Positions 26,721 to 36,992 of a DNA stretch of 64,000 bases are shown here, piece by piece (positions within the stretch are counted from its first letter, which is position 1; each line of letters opens with the position of its first letter). The DNA is from Cryptosporangium arvum DSM 44712 (lineage in GTDB: Bacteria; Actinomycetota; Actinomycetes; Mycobacteriales; Cryptosporangiaceae). The position numbers and the translations under genes were made by a program. Below the pieces are notes generated by a model. The model made no database searches, was not told where the DNA came from, and worked only from the letters and a program-made list of their open reading frames with translations. The DNA lies in the NCBI RefSeq assembly GCF_000585375.1, contig NZ_KK073874.1, positions 1,550,001 to 1,614,000 on the forward strand, written 5' to 3'.

Positions 26721-27542
26721 ATGCCCGACGGTCCGCCGCCGCCACCAGTCGTCCAGCGAGTCCGGCTCCGGTACACCAAACGTGCCCGGCTCCGCTTCAC
26801 CTCGCACCGCGACTTCGCCCGCGCGTTCGAGCGGGCACTCCGCCGTGGCGGCGTACCGATCGCGTATTCGGCCGGGTTCAGCCCGCACCCGAAGGTCTCC
26901 TACGTCGGTGCGGCGCCGACCGGTGTGGCCAGCGAGGCGGAGTACCTGGAGATCGGCCTCGCCAAGGTCGTCGACGTCGAGCAGGTCCGGCAGATGCTCG
27001 ACCGGGCGCTGCCGCCGGGTATCGACATCCTGGAGGCGGTGGAGGCCACCGGCGGGTCGCTGCCGGATCGAATCGACGCTTCCGAGTGGCGAATCGAGCT
27101 TCCCGGGGTAAGCACCGTTCGGGCGCAGTCGGCCGTGGCTGCGTTGCTGGCGGCCGGGACCGTGCCCGTCGAGCGTCGGACAAAAAGCGGTCAGCGGACG
27201 ATCGATGTGCGATCTGCGCTGGTCAGCGTGGTTGTAGTGGAGGAGGTGGGGCCGGCCGGAACGACAGGTACCGCCTCCACCGAGGCCGAGCCGGGAGTGT
27301 CCACGGCTGACGCGGACGTTCCCTGTGCGATAATGATTTGCGTTGTACGGCATACGACACCCGCTGTACGACCCGATGACATCCTGACCGGTCTGCGCCA
27401 CGTGGTTGCCAGCGCCGATCTGGACCCGGCGGAGCCACCCCGCGCCACACGTCTGGCGCAGGGAGCCCTCACCGCCGAAGGCCGGATCGACGACCCGCTC
27501 GAGGCCGACCGCGGCGGGCTCGCCATCGGTGCGTCGACCTAA
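26721..27542 (+). CDS. TIGR03936 / DUF2344 family protein, partner of the radical SAM protein
   Basis: This 273-residue protein of the DUF2344 (TIGR03936) family has the typical opening RLRYTKRARLRFTSHRDFARAFERALRR and the GFSPHPKVSYVGAAPTGVASEAEYLEI segment. In some bacteria the domain is fused to the radical SAM protein, which supports a joint function. It starts 21 bases after that gene. ATG 26721 is 15 bases from AAGGAG (26700-26705); an in-frame CTG at 26712 is better spaced, so the true start is uncertain by three codons. The C-terminal 100 residues are less conserved and partly low complexity. Confidence 0.9.
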   Translation: MPDGPPPPPVVQRVRLRYTKRARLRFTSHRDFARAFERALRRGGVPIAYSAGFSPHPKVSYVGAAPTGVASEAEYLEIGLAKVVDVEQVRQMLDRALPPGIDILEAVEATGGSLPDRIDASEWRIELPGVSTVRAQSAVAALLAAGTVPVERRTKSGQRTIDVRSALVSVVVVEEVGPAGTTGTASTEAEPGVSTADADVPCAIMICVVRHTTPAVRPDDILTGLRHVVASADLDPAEPPRATRLAQGALTAEGRIDDPLEADRGGLAIGAST

Positions 27543-27664
27543 CCGGCGCGAATAAGAGACTCGGCGGTCGTCGGATTCTCCGGCTTCCGCTTGACAGCAC
27601 CGATACGACACGCCCCTGAGTGGCCGCGGACACGCGCCCGGGGGCGGACGGGAGACTTGCCCGG

Positions 27665-30600
27665 ATGCTCGACAACGAGCTGACCGGGGCCGGTTCGGCG
27701 GGGGAGATCCCCACCGGACAGACCACCGGTAGCACCACTAGTGACAGTTCCGCCGCCTCGACCGGCGCCGGCGCTCCGACGACCCCGGAACCGGCCGCGC
27801 GCCCCGCACGGCGACGTGCGGCCCGCCGACCGGCCGGGCCGCCGGCCGACCCGCCGTCGAACGGCCCCGATCTACCGGCCGACGCCGTGCCGGCGGCGGT
27901 GATCGCGCCGTCACCCGCGCCCGCTGACGACACGAACGCCGCTGACCTCGCCGACCCGGCGTGGCCCGTCGTGCCCGCTCCGGTGGCCGACGAGCCCGCT
28001 GCGGCCGAGCCGGCCCCGCGCCGCCGAGCCACCCGCTCGCGCCGCCGCGCGGCCGAGCCCGAGGCCGTCCCCGACGCGCCCTCGACCAGCGAGACCCCTG
28101 GCGTGCCCGCGGCGAGCGCCGAGGCCCCAGCCGGGCCCGCCCTGGCCGAGCCAGCCACGGCCGAGCCCGCCACGACGGAGGCCCCGGCCGACCCGACGCC
28201 GCCCGACGTGGCCGTCGAGGTCACCCCACCCCGTGCCCGCCGTCGCCGCCGCGCGGCCGGCGCCGAGCCCGAGGCCACCGAGCCACCGGTCGCGGCCAGC
28301 ACGGTGACCAGCGGGGTCGCCGACCAGCCTCCGGCCGCGACCGAGGCCGCGGTCGTCGAGGAGACGCCCGCGCCGACCTCACGCCGTCGTCGGCGGTCCG
28401 CCGGCGCTCCCGCGGCGACCACCGGGGCCGACGCGCCCGAACCGATCGCTGCGGGCGACGGCGCCTCCGTGACGTCGGCACCGAAGACGGACGTGCCCGA
28501 CGCCGGTGCCGCGGAAGCGGCCACCGGCGAGCCGGGCCTGCGCACCGCCGACACCCCGTTCGCCGGCACGGAAGCGGCGGAGCAGCCGTCCACGCACCGC
28601 ACCCGCGTCCGCCGGGCTCCGATGGTCACGTTCATGGCGCCCGACCCGGCCGCGGTGCCGTTCCGGGCCCCCGAGCCCGAACCCGAGCCGGTCGAGGACG
28701 AGATCGAGCCGGCCGACGAGCTCGAAGACACCGAAGACACCACGAACGACGAGACCACCGCCGACGCCGACGCGGACGCGGACGCCGACAGCGACGAGGA
28801 CGGCAGCGACGAGAGCCGCCGCCGTCGCCGCCGGGGTCGCCGGGGCCGGGGCCGCGGCCGGGGCGAGAACGGCGGGGAGGCCGGCGACGCCGACTCCGAC
28901 GAGCAGTCCGCGGACGACGAGTCCGACCCGACCGCCTCCGACGAAACCGACGAAGCGGACGACGAGTCCGCCGACGGTGCCGCCGACGGTGACGAGGACG
29001 GCGGCACCAGCCGTCGTCGCCGCCGTCGTCGCCGCCGGGGAGCCGGTGACGCCGAGGTCTCCAGCGACGACCCGCCGAACACCGTGGTCAAGGTGCGGCA
29101 GCCGGCTCCGGCCGCGCCGCCCCGCTCGATCGAGGACGAGGTCCAGGGCGTCAAGGGCTCGACCCGCCTGGAGGCGAAGCGTCAGCGTCGCCGCGAAGGC
29201 CGGGAGAGCAACCGCCGGCGTCCGCCGGTGTTGTCCGAGGCCGAGTTCCTGGCCCGCCGGGAGGCCGTCGAGCGGGTGATGGTCGTCCGCCAGGTCGGTG
29301 ACCGCACCCAGATCGCGGTGCTCGAGGACGACGTCCTGGTCGAGCACTACGTGACGAAGGCCAGTTCCGCCGCGTACGCGGGCAACGTGTACCTCGGCCG
29401 GGTGCAGAACGTGCTGCCGAGCATGGAAGCGGCGTTCGTCGACATCGGCAAGGGCCGCAACGCGGTGCTCTACGCCGGTGAGGTGAACTGGGACGCCGCT
29501 GGGCTGGAGGGTCGCCCGCGCAAGATCGAGGCCGCGCTCCGGAGCGGCGACTCGGTGCTCGTGCAGGTCACTAAGGACCCGATCGGACACAAGGGCGCCC
29601 GCCTGACCAGCCAGGTCAGCCTGCCGGGCCGCTTCCTGGTCTACGTCCCCGAGGGGCAGATGACCGGCATCAGCCGGAAGCTGCCCGACACCGAGCGCAA
29701 GCGCCTCAAAGACATCCTCAAGAAGATCGTGCCCGAGAACGCCGGTGTGATCATCCGCACCGCGGCCGAGGGCGCCAGCGAGGCCGAGCTGACGCACGAC
29801 GTCGAGCGGCTCGAGGCGCAGTGGCAGGCGATCAAGGAGAAGTCGACGAAGGGCAGCGCGCCTTCGCTGCTGAACGCCGAGCCCGACCTGGTCATCCGGG
29901 TCATCCGGGACGTCTTCAACGAGGACTTCTCCAAGCTCGTCGTGTCCGGCACCGAGGCCTGGCCGGAGGTGGAGGAGTACGTGCGTGACATGTCTCCCGA
30001 CCTGGCCGAGCGGCTCGTGCACCACACCGCCGAGACCGACGTCTTCGCGGCCTACCGCATCGACGAGCAGCTCATGAAGGCGCTCGACCGCAAGGTGTGG
30101 CTGCCGAGCGGCGGTTCGCTGGTGATCGACCGCACCGAGGCCATGACGGTCGTCGACGTCAACACCGGCAAGTTCACCGGGCAGGGCGGGAACCTCGAGG
30201 AGACGGTCACCCGCAACAACCTGGAGGCCGCCGAGGAGATCGTCCGCCAGCTCCGGCTGCGCGACATCGGCGGCATCATCGTCATCGACTTCATCGACAT
30301 GGTGCTCGAGGGCAACCGCGAGCTCGTCCTCCGCCGCCTGACCGAGTGCCTCGGCCGGGACCGGACGAAGCACCAGGTCGCCGAGGTGACGTCGCTGGGG
30401 CTGGTGCAGATGACCCGCAAGCGGGTCGGCCAGGGCCTGCTGGAGGCGTTCAGCGAGACCTGCGAGACGTGCCGCGGCCGGGGCGTCATCATCCACAGCG
30501 AGCCGTTGATCGGTCGCCAGACCGGCGGGAACGGCTCCAACGGGGGCAACGGCGGGAACGGCCATCAGCACGCCGAACCGGCCGTGGCCGAGGTCAAGGA

Positions 30601-31066
30601 GGGCCGTCGCAGCCGCCGGAAGCGCGGTGGTGGCGGCGGGGGCGAGCCGGTCGGGCCGACGGCGGCTCCGGCGGTGGCCGCGGCCGCGGCGGCGATCCAC
30701 GCCGCGAGCGCCCGTGCGGTCGCCGTGCCGGCCGACGATGACGACGACGACGCGCTCGTCGTCGACGAGATCGTCGAGGCCGAGGGTGACCTCGCGTACG
30801 ACGTTCCCGACGCGGAGATCGAGCCGGTCGTGACGAGTGGCGCCGCCACGGCGCACATCGCCGCGGCTGCCACGGTCGAGGACACCGACCCGCTGAAGCC
30901 CGCGGACCAGATGGTCGTCAACGGTGTCGCAACTGTTCCGGCGATCGCCGAGCCCGCACCGGACGAGGTGCTCGTCGGTGAGCCGGCGCCGGTGAAACGG
31001 CCTCGGCGAGCCCGCCGGGCCGCGTCGCGTCCGGCCGGGCCACCGGAGGGGGCAGAGGCCGACTGA
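27665..31066 (+). CDS. rne: Ribonuclease E/G family endoribonuclease
   Basis: Single-strand endoribonuclease for rRNA and tRNA maturation and mRNA decay. It has about 1,133 residues. The first 550 are a disordered Ala/Pro/Glu/Arg-rich region with acidic tracts ([17 protein letters not shown]) and Arg clusters, typical of actinobacterial RNase E. The catalytic core follows: S1 domain around 560-650 ([21 protein letters not shown]), metal-binding Asp in VVDVNTGKF (about 829) and IVIDFIDM (about 872), and the Zn-link CETCRGRG (about 932). The last 190 residues are again low complexity. I prefer ATG 27665, with GGGAG ten bases before; GTG at 27620 is an alternative without a ribosome binding site. 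Confidence 0.95.
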   Translation: MLDNELTGAGSAGEIPTGQTTGSTTSDSSAASTGAGAPTTPEPAARPARRRAARRPAGPPADPPSNGPDLPADAVPAAVIAPSPAPADDTNAADLADPAWPVVPAPVADEPAAAEPAPRRRATRSRRRAAEPEAVPDAPSTSETPGVPAASAEAPAGPALAEPATAEPATTEAPADPTPPDVAVEVTPPRARRRRRAAGAEPEATEPPVAASTVTSGVADQPPAATEAAVVEETPAPTSRRRRRSAGAPAATTGADAPEPIAAGDGASVTSAPKTDVPDAGAAEAATGEPGLRTADTPFAGTEAAEQPSTHRTRVRRAPMVTFMAPDPAAVPFRAPEPEPEPVEDEIEPADELEDTEDTTNDETTADADADADADSDEDGSDESRRRRRRGRRGRGRGRGENGGEAGDADSDEQSADDESDPTASDETDEADDESADGAADGDEDGGTSRRRRRRRRRGAGDAEVSSDDPPNTVVKVRQPAPAAPPRSIEDEVQGVKGSTRLEAKRQRRREGRESNRRRPPVLSEAEFLARREAVERVMVVRQVGDRTQIAVLEDDVLVEHYVTKASSAAYAGNVYLGRVQNVLPSMEAAFVDIGKGRNAVLYAGEVNWDAAGLEGRPRKIEAALRSGDSVLVQVTKDPIGHKGARLTSQVSLPGRFLVYVPEGQMTGISRKLPDTERKRLKDILKKIVPENAGVIIRTAAEGASEAELTHDVERLEAQWQAIKEKSTKGSAPSLLNAEPDLVIRVIRDVFNEDFSKLVVSGTEAWPEVEEYVRDMSPDLAERLVHHTAETDVFAAYRIDEQLMKALDRKVWLPSGGSLVIDRTEAMTVVDVNTGKFTGQGGNLEETVTRNNLEAAEEIVRQLRLRDIGGIIVIDFIDMVLEGNRELVLRRLTECLGRDRTKHQVAEVTSLGLVQMTRKRVGQGLLEAFSETCETCRGRGVIIHSEPLIGRQTGGNGSNGGNGGNGHQHAEPAVAEVKEGRRSRRKRGGGGGGEPVGPTAAPAVAAAAAAIHAASARAVAVPADDDDDDALVVDEIVEAEGDLAYDVPDAEIEPVVTSGAATAHIAAAATVEDTDPLKPADQMVVNGVATVPAIAEPAPDEVLVGEPAPVKRPRRARRAASRPAGPPEGAEAD

Positions 31067-31110
31067 CCTGGGCCGAGACCCTCGGTTCGTCGTTCGCGCA
31101 CCCGGTACGG

Positions 31111-31116
31111 TAGTCT
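31111..31116 (+). promoter_or_regulatory. Possible -10 box of the rplU-rpmA-obgE transcript
   Basis: TAGTCT at 31111-31116 fits TAnnnT. It would start a leader of about 100 bases before rplU that includes a small GC hairpin (31124-31140). The -35 is weak. Confidence 0.35.
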
Positions 31117-31222
31117 TTCCGTTGGCGCGTTCGCCGCGCCCCCGCTGTCTGCGCGCTAGTAGGCCAGGCAAGCACGCACGTCAGTTCATTGTCTTCCAGA
31201 GCAGGTAGGAGACCCGCGTCTC

Positions 31223-31549
31223 ATGTACGCCATCGTCAAGACCGGCGGCAAGCAGTACAAGGTGGCGGTCGGCGACGTCGTCGAGGTCGAGAAGATCTCG
31301 GGCGCGCCCGGTGACGCGATTACGCTGCCGGCTCTGCTCGTCGTCGACGGTGAGGGTGACAAGGTGGACGTCACCCACGAGGCGGCCAAGCTTGCGGCCT
31401 TCACCATCTCCGGTGAGGTCGTGGCCCACACCAAGGGCCCCAAGATCAAGATCCACAAGTACAAGAACAAGACCGGCTACCACAAGCGTCAGGGTCACCG
31501 TCAGCCGCTGACCCAGATCAAGGTCACCGGGATCGAGAGCGGGAAGTAG
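31223..31549 (+). CDS. rplU: 50S ribosomal protein bL21
   Basis: 108 residues, the normal length. It begins [18 protein letters not shown], the family signature, and ends with the conserved [17 protein letters not shown]. It binds 23S rRNA in the large subunit. Next downstream is rpmA, twelve bases away, in the usual order rplU-rpmA-obgE. A leader of about 100 bases lies upstream; it holds a probable promoter and a small hairpin. Confidence 0.98.
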   Translation: MYAIVKTGGKQYKVAVGDVVEVEKISGAPGDAITLPALLVVDGEGDKVDVTHEAAKLAAFTISGEVVAHTKGPKIKIHKYKNKTGYHKRQGHRQPLTQIKVTGIESGK

Positions 31550-31560
31550 GTCTTAGCGAC

Positions 31561-31818
31561 ATGGCACACAAGAAGGGCGCATCGTCCTCCCGTAACGGGC
31601 GTGACTCCGCCGCCCAGCGGCTGGGTGTGAAGCGCTTCGGCGGTCAGGTCGTGAAGGCCGGCGAGATCATCGTCCGCCAGCGCGGCACCCACTTCCACCC
31701 GGGCGACCTCGTCGGCCGCGGTGGCGACGACACGCTGTTCGCGCTGGCTCCGGGCGCGGTGACGTTCGGCAACAAGCGTGGTCGCAAGACGATCAGCATC
31801 GTCCCGGCGGAGGCCTGA
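31561..31818 (+). CDS. rpmA: 50S ribosomal protein bL27
   Basis: 85 residues starting [27 protein letters not shown] in the deduced protein, the conserved N-terminal arm that reaches the peptidyl-transferase centre. There is no N-terminal extension of the type cleaved by Prp in Firmicutes. It is followed by an intrinsic terminator at 31840-31874, so obgE is at least partly separately expressed. Confidence 0.98.
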   Translation: MAHKKGASSSRNGRDSAAQRLGVKRFGGQVVKAGEIIVRQRGTHFHPGDLVGRGGDDTLFALAPGAVTFGNKRGRKTISIVPAEA

Positions 31819-31839
31819 GCCCGCCGGGTAGCGCAGTAA

Positions 31840-31874
31840 ACAAAGGCGGGTCGGGCATACCGACCCGCCTTTGT
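31840..31874 (+). terminator. Intrinsic terminator after rpmA
   Basis: A perfect 15-bp stem (31840-31854 with 31860-31874) has a GCATA loop and ends in TTTGT. It separates rplU-rpmA from obgE. Confidence 0.9.
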
Positions 31875-31911
31875 CGTGTTCACCTTCTGACATCAAGATT
31901 GAGGAGTCACC

Positions 31912-33363
31912 GTGGCGACGTTCGTCGACCGAGTGGTGCTGCACGTCACCGCCGGTGATGGCGGCCACGGATGTGCCTCCGTGCACCGCGAGAAGTTCAA
32001 GCCGCTCGGCGGCCCCGACGGTGGCAACGGCGGCAAGGGTGGTGACGTCGTACTCGTCGTGGACCCGCAGGTGCACACGCTGCTCGACTTCCACTACCGG
32101 CCCCACGCCAAGGCGACGAACGGCCGCCCCGGGATGGGCGCGAACCGTTACGGAGCGAACGGCACCGATCTGGAACTGCGCGTCCCTGACGGCACCGTGG
32201 TGCAGGCCGAGGACGGCGAGATCCTCGCCGACCTGACCGGCGTCGGCACCCGGTACGTGGTGGCGCAGGGCGGTCACGGTGGTCTGGGCAACGCGGCGCT
32301 GGCCACGGCCAAGCGCAAGGCGCCCGGGTTCGCGCTGCTCGGCGAGCCCGGCGAGAGCCACGACGTCGTCCTCGAACTCAAGAGCGTCGCCGACGCCGGG
32401 CTCGTCGGTTTCCCGAGCGCCGGGAAGTCCTCGCTGATCGCGGTCGTGTCGGCGGCACGGCCGAAGATCGCCGACTACCCGTTCACGACGCTGGTGCCGA
32501 ACCTGGGTGTCGTGACCGCGGGCGAGACCGTCTTCACGATCGCTGACGTGCCGGGACTGATCCCGGGCGCGGCCACCGGGCGCGGCCTCGGGCTGGACTT
32601 CCTGCGCCACATCGAGCGCACCGCCGTGCTGGTGCACGTCGTCGACACCGCCACCGAGGAGCCGGGGCGTGACCCGGTCGCCGACATCGACGCGCTCGAG
32701 GCCGAGCTCGCCGCCTACGGTGGCCTGGAGGACCGGCCGCGGCTGGTCGTGCTCAACAAGGTCGACGTGCCGCACGGCCGGGAGATGGCCGAGATCATCC
32801 GGCCCGACCTGGAGGCGCGCGGCTACCGGGTGTTCGACGTCTCGACCGTGACCCGGGAAGGGCTCAAGCCGCTGCTGTTCGCGCTCGCGGCGATCGTCGA
32901 GGAGGAGCGGGAGCGGCGTGGTGCGCCGGACCCGACCCGGATCGTGCTGCGGCCGGCCGCCGTGGACGAGACGCCGTTCACCGTGGAGCCCGACGACGAG
33001 GGCGGCTTCCTCGTGCGGGGCACCAAACCCGAGCGCTGGGTGCGCCAGACCGACTTCCAGAACGACGAGGCCGTGGGTTACCTCGCGGACCGGCTGGCGA
33101 AGCTGGGCGTCGAGGAGGAGCTGGCGAAGTCCGGTGCGCACGCGGGCGACGCGGTGACGATCGGCGGCGTGACGTTCGACTGGGAGCCGACGCTCGGCGG
33201 AGCGGCCGAGGTGCTGCTGACCCGTCGTGGCGAGGACCCCCGCCTCGCGCTCACCGACCGGGCCGGTGCGTCCGATCGGCTGCTCGCACGTCGTCGGCGC
33301 CGGGGGCAGAACCCGGAGAAGGGCGGCGAGCGCGGCATCCACGACTACGGCGACGATCTATGA
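31912..33363 (+). CDS. obgE: GTPase Obg (CgtA), ribosome assembly
   Basis: GTP-binding protein that checks 50S assembly and links growth to (p)ppGpp. It has 483 residues: N-terminal glycine-rich Obg fold (1-158, [14 protein letters not shown]), GTPase domain with G1 GFPSAGKSS (about 165-173), G3 [10 protein letters not shown]4 NKVD, then a C-terminal OCT domain (about 345-430) and a short basic tail typical of actinobacteria. GTG 31912 is preceded by GAGGAG. Its last codons overlap the proB start by four bases (ATGA), so translation is coupled. Confidence 0.98.
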   Translation: MATFVDRVVLHVTAGDGGHGCASVHREKFKPLGGPDGGNGGKGGDVVLVVDPQVHTLLDFHYRPHAKATNGRPGMGANRYGANGTDLELRVPDGTVVQAEDGEILADLTGVGTRYVVAQGGHGGLGNAALATAKRKAPGFALLGEPGESHDVVLELKSVADAGLVGFPSAGKSSLIAVVSAARPKIADYPFTTLVPNLGVVTAGETVFTIADVPGLIPGAATGRGLGLDFLRHIERTAVLVHVVDTATEEPGRDPVADIDALEAELAAYGGLEDRPRLVVLNKVDVPHGREMAEIIRPDLEARGYRVFDVSTVTREGLKPLLFALAAIVEEERERRGAPDPTRIVLRPAAVDETPFTVEPDDEGGFLVRGTKPERWVRQTDFQNDEAVGYLADRLAKLGVEEELAKSGAHAGDAVTIGGVTFDWEPTLGGAAEVLLTRRGEDPRLALTDRAGASDRLLARRRRRGQNPEKGGERGIHDYGDDL

Positions 33364-34457
33364 GGTCGGCCGTCGCGGGCGCGCAGCGGATCGTCGTGAA
33401 GATCGGTTCGTCGTCGTTGACCGTCCGCGGGGGCCGGCTGGCCACCGAGCGGATCGACGCGCTCGTCGACGTGCTGGCCGAGCGGCGGAAAGCCGGCGCG
33501 CAGATCGTGCTGGTGTCGTCGGGGGCGATCGCGGCCGGGATCGCGCCGCTGGGGCTCTCCCGGCGCCCGCGTGATCTGGCCACCCAGCAGGCCAGCGCTT
33601 CGGTGGGGCAGATGCTGCTGGTGGCACGCTACGCGGCCTCGTTCGAGCGGTACGGCCTGACCGTGGGCCAGGTCCTGCTGACCGCGGACGACATGATCCG
33701 CCGGGCGCACTACCGCAACGCGAGCCGCAACTTCGAGCGGCTGCTGGAGCTCGGCGTGGTGCCGATCGTCAACGAGAACGACGCGGTGGCCACGGACGAG
33801 ATCCGGTTCGGTGACAACGACCGGCTGGCCGCGCTGGTGGCGCACCTGCTCCGAGCGGACGCGCTGGTGCTGCTCTCGGACGTCGACGGGCTGTACTCGG
33901 GGGACCCTCGTCAGCCCGGGGCACGTCTCGTTTCCACAGTTCTGTCCGCTGCTGATCTGAACGATGTCGTGGCCGGCTCGGTGGGCGCTTCCGGGGTCGG
34001 TACCGGAGGCATGGCGAGCAAGGTCGCGGCGGCGCAGGTCGCGACGTCGGCCGGTGTGCACGTGGTGTTGACATCGGCGCCGAGAGCGGCCGACGCGCTG
34101 GCCGGGGCCGACGTGGGTACGTACTTCGCGCCGACCGGCCGTCGGCTGCCGACGCGGCTGCTCTGGCTGCGGCACGCCACCACGCCGCGCGGGCACCTGG
34201 TGCTCGACGACGGTGCGGTGGAGGCGGTCGTCTCGCGGCGGGCGTCGCTGCTCTCGGCCGGGATCACCGCGGTGTCGGGGGACTTCGTGGCGGGGGACCC
34301 GGTGGATCTGGTCTCGTCCGCGGGAATGTCGGTGGCTCGTGGTTTGGTCGCCTACGACGCTTCGGAGCTGCCGCCGCTGCTCGGGAAATCCACGCACGCG
34401 GTCGGGCCGAAGTACCGACGCGAAGTCGTTCACCGGGACGACCTCGCGTTGCTCTAA
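33360..34457 (+). CDS. proB: Glutamate 5-kinase
   Basis: First step of proline synthesis: ATP plus glutamate to gamma-glutamyl phosphate. It has 365 residues: amino acid kinase domain 1-260 ([44 protein letters not shown]) and C-terminal PUA domain (about 275-350). Feedback inhibition by proline is expected for this family. It starts inside the obgE stop and is followed after 33 bases by proA; a palindromic operator lies in that gap and overlaps the proB stop codon. Confidence 0.97.
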   Translation: MRSAVAGAQRIVVKIGSSSLTVRGGRLATERIDALVDVLAERRKAGAQIVLVSSGAIAAGIAPLGLSRRPRDLATQQASASVGQMLLVARYAASFERYGLTVGQVLLTADDMIRRAHYRNASRNFERLLELGVVPIVNENDAVATDEIRFGDNDRLAALVAHLLRADALVLLSDVDGLYSGDPRQPGARLVSTVLSAADLNDVVAGSVGASGVGTGGMASKVAAAQVATSAGVHVVLTSAPRAADALAGADVGTYFAPTGRRLPTRLLWLRHATTPRGHLVLDDGAVEAVVSRRASLLSAGITAVSGDFVAGDPVDLVSSAGMSVARGLVAYDASELPPLLGKSTHAVGPKYRREVVHRDDLALL

Positions 34458-34473
34458 GATTGTTGAACAATCT
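34457..34473. promoter_or_regulatory. Palindromic operator of GntR/FadR type between proB and proA
   Basis: AGATTGTT-G-AACAATCT is a perfect 8-bp inverted repeat with one central base. Its core, TTGTTGAACAA (34460-34470), fits TNGTNNNACNA, the consensus reported for FadR-subfamily GntR regulators. It begins at the last base of the proB stop and ends 17 bases before the proA start. The bound regulator is not known and no GntR gene is in the window. Confidence 0.6.
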
Positions 34474-34490
34474 AGGCGAAGGAGCAGGCG

Positions 34491-35753
34491 ATGACGACCG
34501 AGCAGGAGGTCCGCGCCGTCGCGGCCCGGTCCAAGGAGGCCGCCGCCGAGCTCGCGCCGCTCTCCCGGGCCGAGAAGGACGCGGCGCTGCTGGCGATGGC
34601 CGACGCGCTGGTCGCGGCGTCCGCGTCGGTGCTCGCCGCCAACGAGCGCGACCTGTCCGCGGGCCGGGAGGCCGGGCTCGCCGAGGGCTTGCTCGACCGG
34701 CTGGCGCTCTCCGAGGAGCGCATTGCCGGGATGGCGCAGGGCCTGCGCGACGTCGCCGGCCTGCCCGACCCGATCGGCGAGGTCGTGCGCGGGTACACGC
34801 TGCCCAACGGCCTGGAGGTGCGCCAGATCCGGGTGCCGCTCGGTGTCGTCGGGATCATTTACGAGGCGCGTCCGAACGTGACCGTCGATGCCGCGGGGCT
34901 GTGTCTGAAGAGCGGTAACGCCGCTCTGCTGCGGGGGTCGGCGTCGGCGCACCACTCGAACACCGCGCTCGTCGGGGTGCTGTCGGAGGCAGCCGCGAAG
35001 GCCGGTCTGCCGGCCGACGCGGTGCAGCTGGTGCCGGGGGTCGACCGGGAGTCGGTCACCCATCTGATGCGGGCCCGCGGCCTGGTCGACGTGATCATTC
35101 CGCGCGGTGGCGCCGGGCTGATCAAGAACGTCGTCGAGAACTCGATCGTGCCGGTGATCGAGACCGGCGTCGGCAACTGCCACGTCTACGTCGACGCGGC
35201 GGCCGACCTGGAGATGGCCGCGTCGATCACGATGAACTCGAAGGTGCAGCGGCCGAGCGTGTGCAACGCGGCCGAGACGCTGCTCGTGCATTCGTCGGTG
35301 GCGGCCACCTTCCTGCCGGTGGTCGGGGCGCAGTTGCACGAGGCCGGCGTCACGCTGCACGTGGACTCCAGGGCTGCGGCCTCGGTGCCGTCGGGGCCGC
35401 TGACCGTGCCGGCCACGGACGCCGACTGGGAGACCGAGTACAACTCGCTTGACCTCGCGGTCCGGGTCGTCGACTCAGTAGACGAGGCCGTCGCGCACAT
35501 CCGGCGCTGGGGGAGTGGGCACACCGAGGCGATCGTCTCGTCCGACACCCGGGCGATCCGGCGCTTCAGCTCGCGCCTGGACAGCGCGGCCGTGATGGTG
35601 AACGCGTCCACCCGGTTCACCGACGGTGGCGAGTTCGGCTTCGGGGCCGAGATCGGCATTTCGACGCAGAAGCTGCACGCGCGCGGTCCGATGGGCCTGC
35701 CGGAGATGACGAGCACCTCCTACCTGGTGACCGGCGACGGACACGTGCGGTGA
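34491..35753 (+). CDS. proA: Gamma-glutamyl phosphate reductase
   Basis: Second step of proline synthesis: NADPH-dependent reduction of gamma-glutamyl phosphate to glutamate semialdehyde. It has 420 residues of the aldehyde dehydrogenase fold. The conserved segments [23 protein letters not shown] and the active-site Cys258 in [12 protein letters not shown] are present, as is [19 protein letters not shown] near the C-terminus. ATG 34491 has GGAGCAGG before it. It may be controlled apart from proB by the operator at 34457-34473. Confidence 0.97.
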   Translation: MTTEQEVRAVAARSKEAAAELAPLSRAEKDAALLAMADALVAASASVLAANERDLSAGREAGLAEGLLDRLALSEERIAGMAQGLRDVAGLPDPIGEVVRGYTLPNGLEVRQIRVPLGVVGIIYEARPNVTVDAAGLCLKSGNAALLRGSASAHHSNTALVGVLSEAAAKAGLPADAVQLVPGVDRESVTHLMRARGLVDVIIPRGGAGLIKNVVENSIVPVIETGVGNCHVYVDAAADLEMAASITMNSKVQRPSVCNAAETLLVHSSVAATFLPVVGAQLHEAGVTLHVDSRAAASVPSGPLTVPATDADWETEYNSLDLAVRVVDSVDEAVAHIRRWGSGHTEAIVSSDTRAIRRFSSRLDSAAVMVNASTRFTDGGEFGFGAEIGISTQKLHARGPMGLPEMTSTSYLVTGDGHVR

Positions 35754-35836
35754 GGCGTTCGGTTCGATGACGTGACGAGGCTCCCAATCCGGTTGGGCTT
35801 CCGGGGTCTTCGCGGCCGAGATGCGAAGATTTTCGG

Positions 35837-36439
35837 ATGAGTGAAGGGCGTCCGCCCCGGCGGGTCGGGATCATGGGCGGCACGTTCGACCCGATCCATC
35901 ACGGCCACCTCGTCGCGGCCAGCGAGGTCGCGAACATCTTCGCGCTCGACGAGGTCGTCTTCGTCCCCACCGGCAACCCGTGGCAGAAGGACGACGCCAA
36001 GGTCAGCCCGGCCGAGGACCGCTACCTGATGACGGTGATCGCCACCGCGTCGAACCCGCGGTTCTCGGTCAGCCGGGTCGACGTCGACCGCCCCGGTCCG
36101 ACCTACACGATCGACACGCTGCGTGATCTGCGGCGCCTGCGCGGGCCCGACGTCGAGTTGTTCTTCATCACCGGTGCGGACGCGTTGTCGGCGATCCTCT
36201 CCTGGAAGGACGTCGACGAGCTCTTCGGCCTGGCCCACTTCATCGGGGTCACGCGGCCCGGCTACACGCTCTCCGACGACCACCTCCCGCAGGACGCGGT
36301 GACGCTCGTCGACGTCCCGGCGATGGCGATCTCGTCCAGCGGGTGTCGTGACCGGGTTCGAGCGGGTTTGCCGGTTTGGTACCTGGTGCCGGACGGGGTC
36401 GTCCAATACATCGAGAAGCGGCGCCTGTACCGGCCGTAA
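35837..36439 (+). CDS. nadD: Nicotinate-nucleotide adenylyltransferase
   Basis: Joins nicotinate mononucleotide and ATP to deamido-NAD, an essential step of NAD synthesis. 200 residues with the nucleotidyl-transferase motif [12 protein letters not shown] (14-25) and the second motif as [11 protein letters not shown] near the C-terminus (usual ISST.IR). Between proA and this gene are 83 bases with a small CCCAA/TTGGG hairpin. I see no clear ribosome binding site before ATG 35837, so its initiation may be leaderless or weak. Confidence 0.96.
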   Translation: MSEGRPPRRVGIMGGTFDPIHHGHLVAASEVANIFALDEVVFVPTGNPWQKDDAKVSPAEDRYLMTVIATASNPRFSVSRVDVDRPGPTYTIDTLRDLRRLRGPDVELFFITGADALSAILSWKDVDELFGLAHFIGVTRPGYTLSDDHLPQDAVTLVDVPAMAISSSGCRDRVRAGLPVWYLVPDGVVQYIEKRRLYRP

Positions 36440-36453
36440 TCGCTTCTGTCGTC

Positions 36454-36529
36454 TCTGGACGGATGTTTCGCCGATAGCGGCCCACGGGCATTCATGCCGT
36501 GAGCTTCGTCAGCAGCTTATCTGTCCAGA
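36454..36529 (+). ncRNA. Candidate structured leader RNA (junction-like) before a small membrane protein
   Basis: Sequence between nadD and the next gene folds on paper into a closed junction. P1 is an 11-bp helix with one G-U pair (36454-36464 with 36519-36529). Inside are P2, a 4-bp hairpin GCCG-ATAG-CGGC (36470-36481), P3, about seven base pairs with one bulge (36483-36490 with 36495-36501), and a weak AGCT/AGCT pair. P1 ends directly before the G-rich ribosome binding site AAGGGGG (36529-36535). It is not a tRNA: no D-loop GG or T-loop TTCRA is in place, and P1 is too long. Whether it is a riboswitch, protein-binding leader or chance fold is not known. Confidence 0.35.
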
Positions 36530-36545
36530 AGGGGGCAGTGTCGAA

Positions 36546-36815
36546 ATGAGGAACGCAGGCCGCGCGGTGATGGCGATCACCGTCACGTTGGTTTTAGTCA
36601 TCTGTTTGGGGATCTTCTTCGTGCTGGCGAACGCCAACCAGACGAACATGATCGTGGACTTCGTGACTGACATCGGCCGATGGCTGACCACGCCGTTCCA
36701 GAACCTGTTCTGGATGGACAACCGTGACCAGGCGGTTCTCGTCAACTGGGGAATCGCGGCCGTGGTCTACCTGTTCGTCGGGTCGGCGCTGGCCCGGCTG
36801 GCGCGACGCGGCTGA
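36546..36815 (+). CDS. Small two-helix membrane protein
   Basis: 89 residues with two hydrophobic segments, AVMAITVTLVLVICLGIFFVLA (about 7-28) and VLVNWGIAAVVYLFVGSALARL (about 64-85), joined by a loop with DNRDQ. I do not recognise a family; similar small membrane proteins occur beside nadD in related actinobacteria only as far as I recall. ATG 36546 has AAGGGGG about ten bases upstream. The gene is flanked by a folded leader candidate (36454-36529) and a strong terminator (36828), so it looks like its own transcription unit. Confidence 0.78.
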   Translation: MRNAGRAVMAITVTLVLVICLGIFFVLANANQTNMIVDFVTDIGRWLTTPFQNLFWMDNRDQAVLVNWGIAAVVYLFVGSALARLARRG

Positions 36816-36827
36816 GCTTTAACACCG

Positions 36828-36866
36828 AAGGACGCCCGGGTTCGCCCGGGCGTCCTTTTATTTTTC
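36828..36866 (+). terminator. Canonical intrinsic terminator
   Basis: A 13-bp stem (36828-36840 with 36845-36857) closed by TTCG is followed by TTATTTTT. It is the most classical terminator in the window and follows the small membrane protein gene. Confidence 0.95.
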
Positions 36867-36992
36867 GACGTTTGTTACCTCGTGGGCTACGTTTCTGCTG
36901 CTGTTTCGACGTCGAGCGGCCGCACGCCGACGATCGGCGTCGGAACGTGAGACGCTTGATCCTGGAATTGTCAGTTACAGGAAGGGGCCGCC

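Noticed and set aside
27591-27596. Exact TTGACA as an rne promoter -35
   Set aside because: No acceptable -10 box lies 16-18 bases downstream, so I did not call a promoter.
28379-31171. Open frame of 930 codons antisense to rne
   Set aside because: Codon-bias shadow of RNase E/G; no homology can be seen.
36454-36529. A tRNA at the 76-base folded leader
   Set aside because: The size fits, but the acceptor-like helix is 11 bp, the D-loop GG and T-loop TTCRA are missing, and no plausible anticodon arm is formed.
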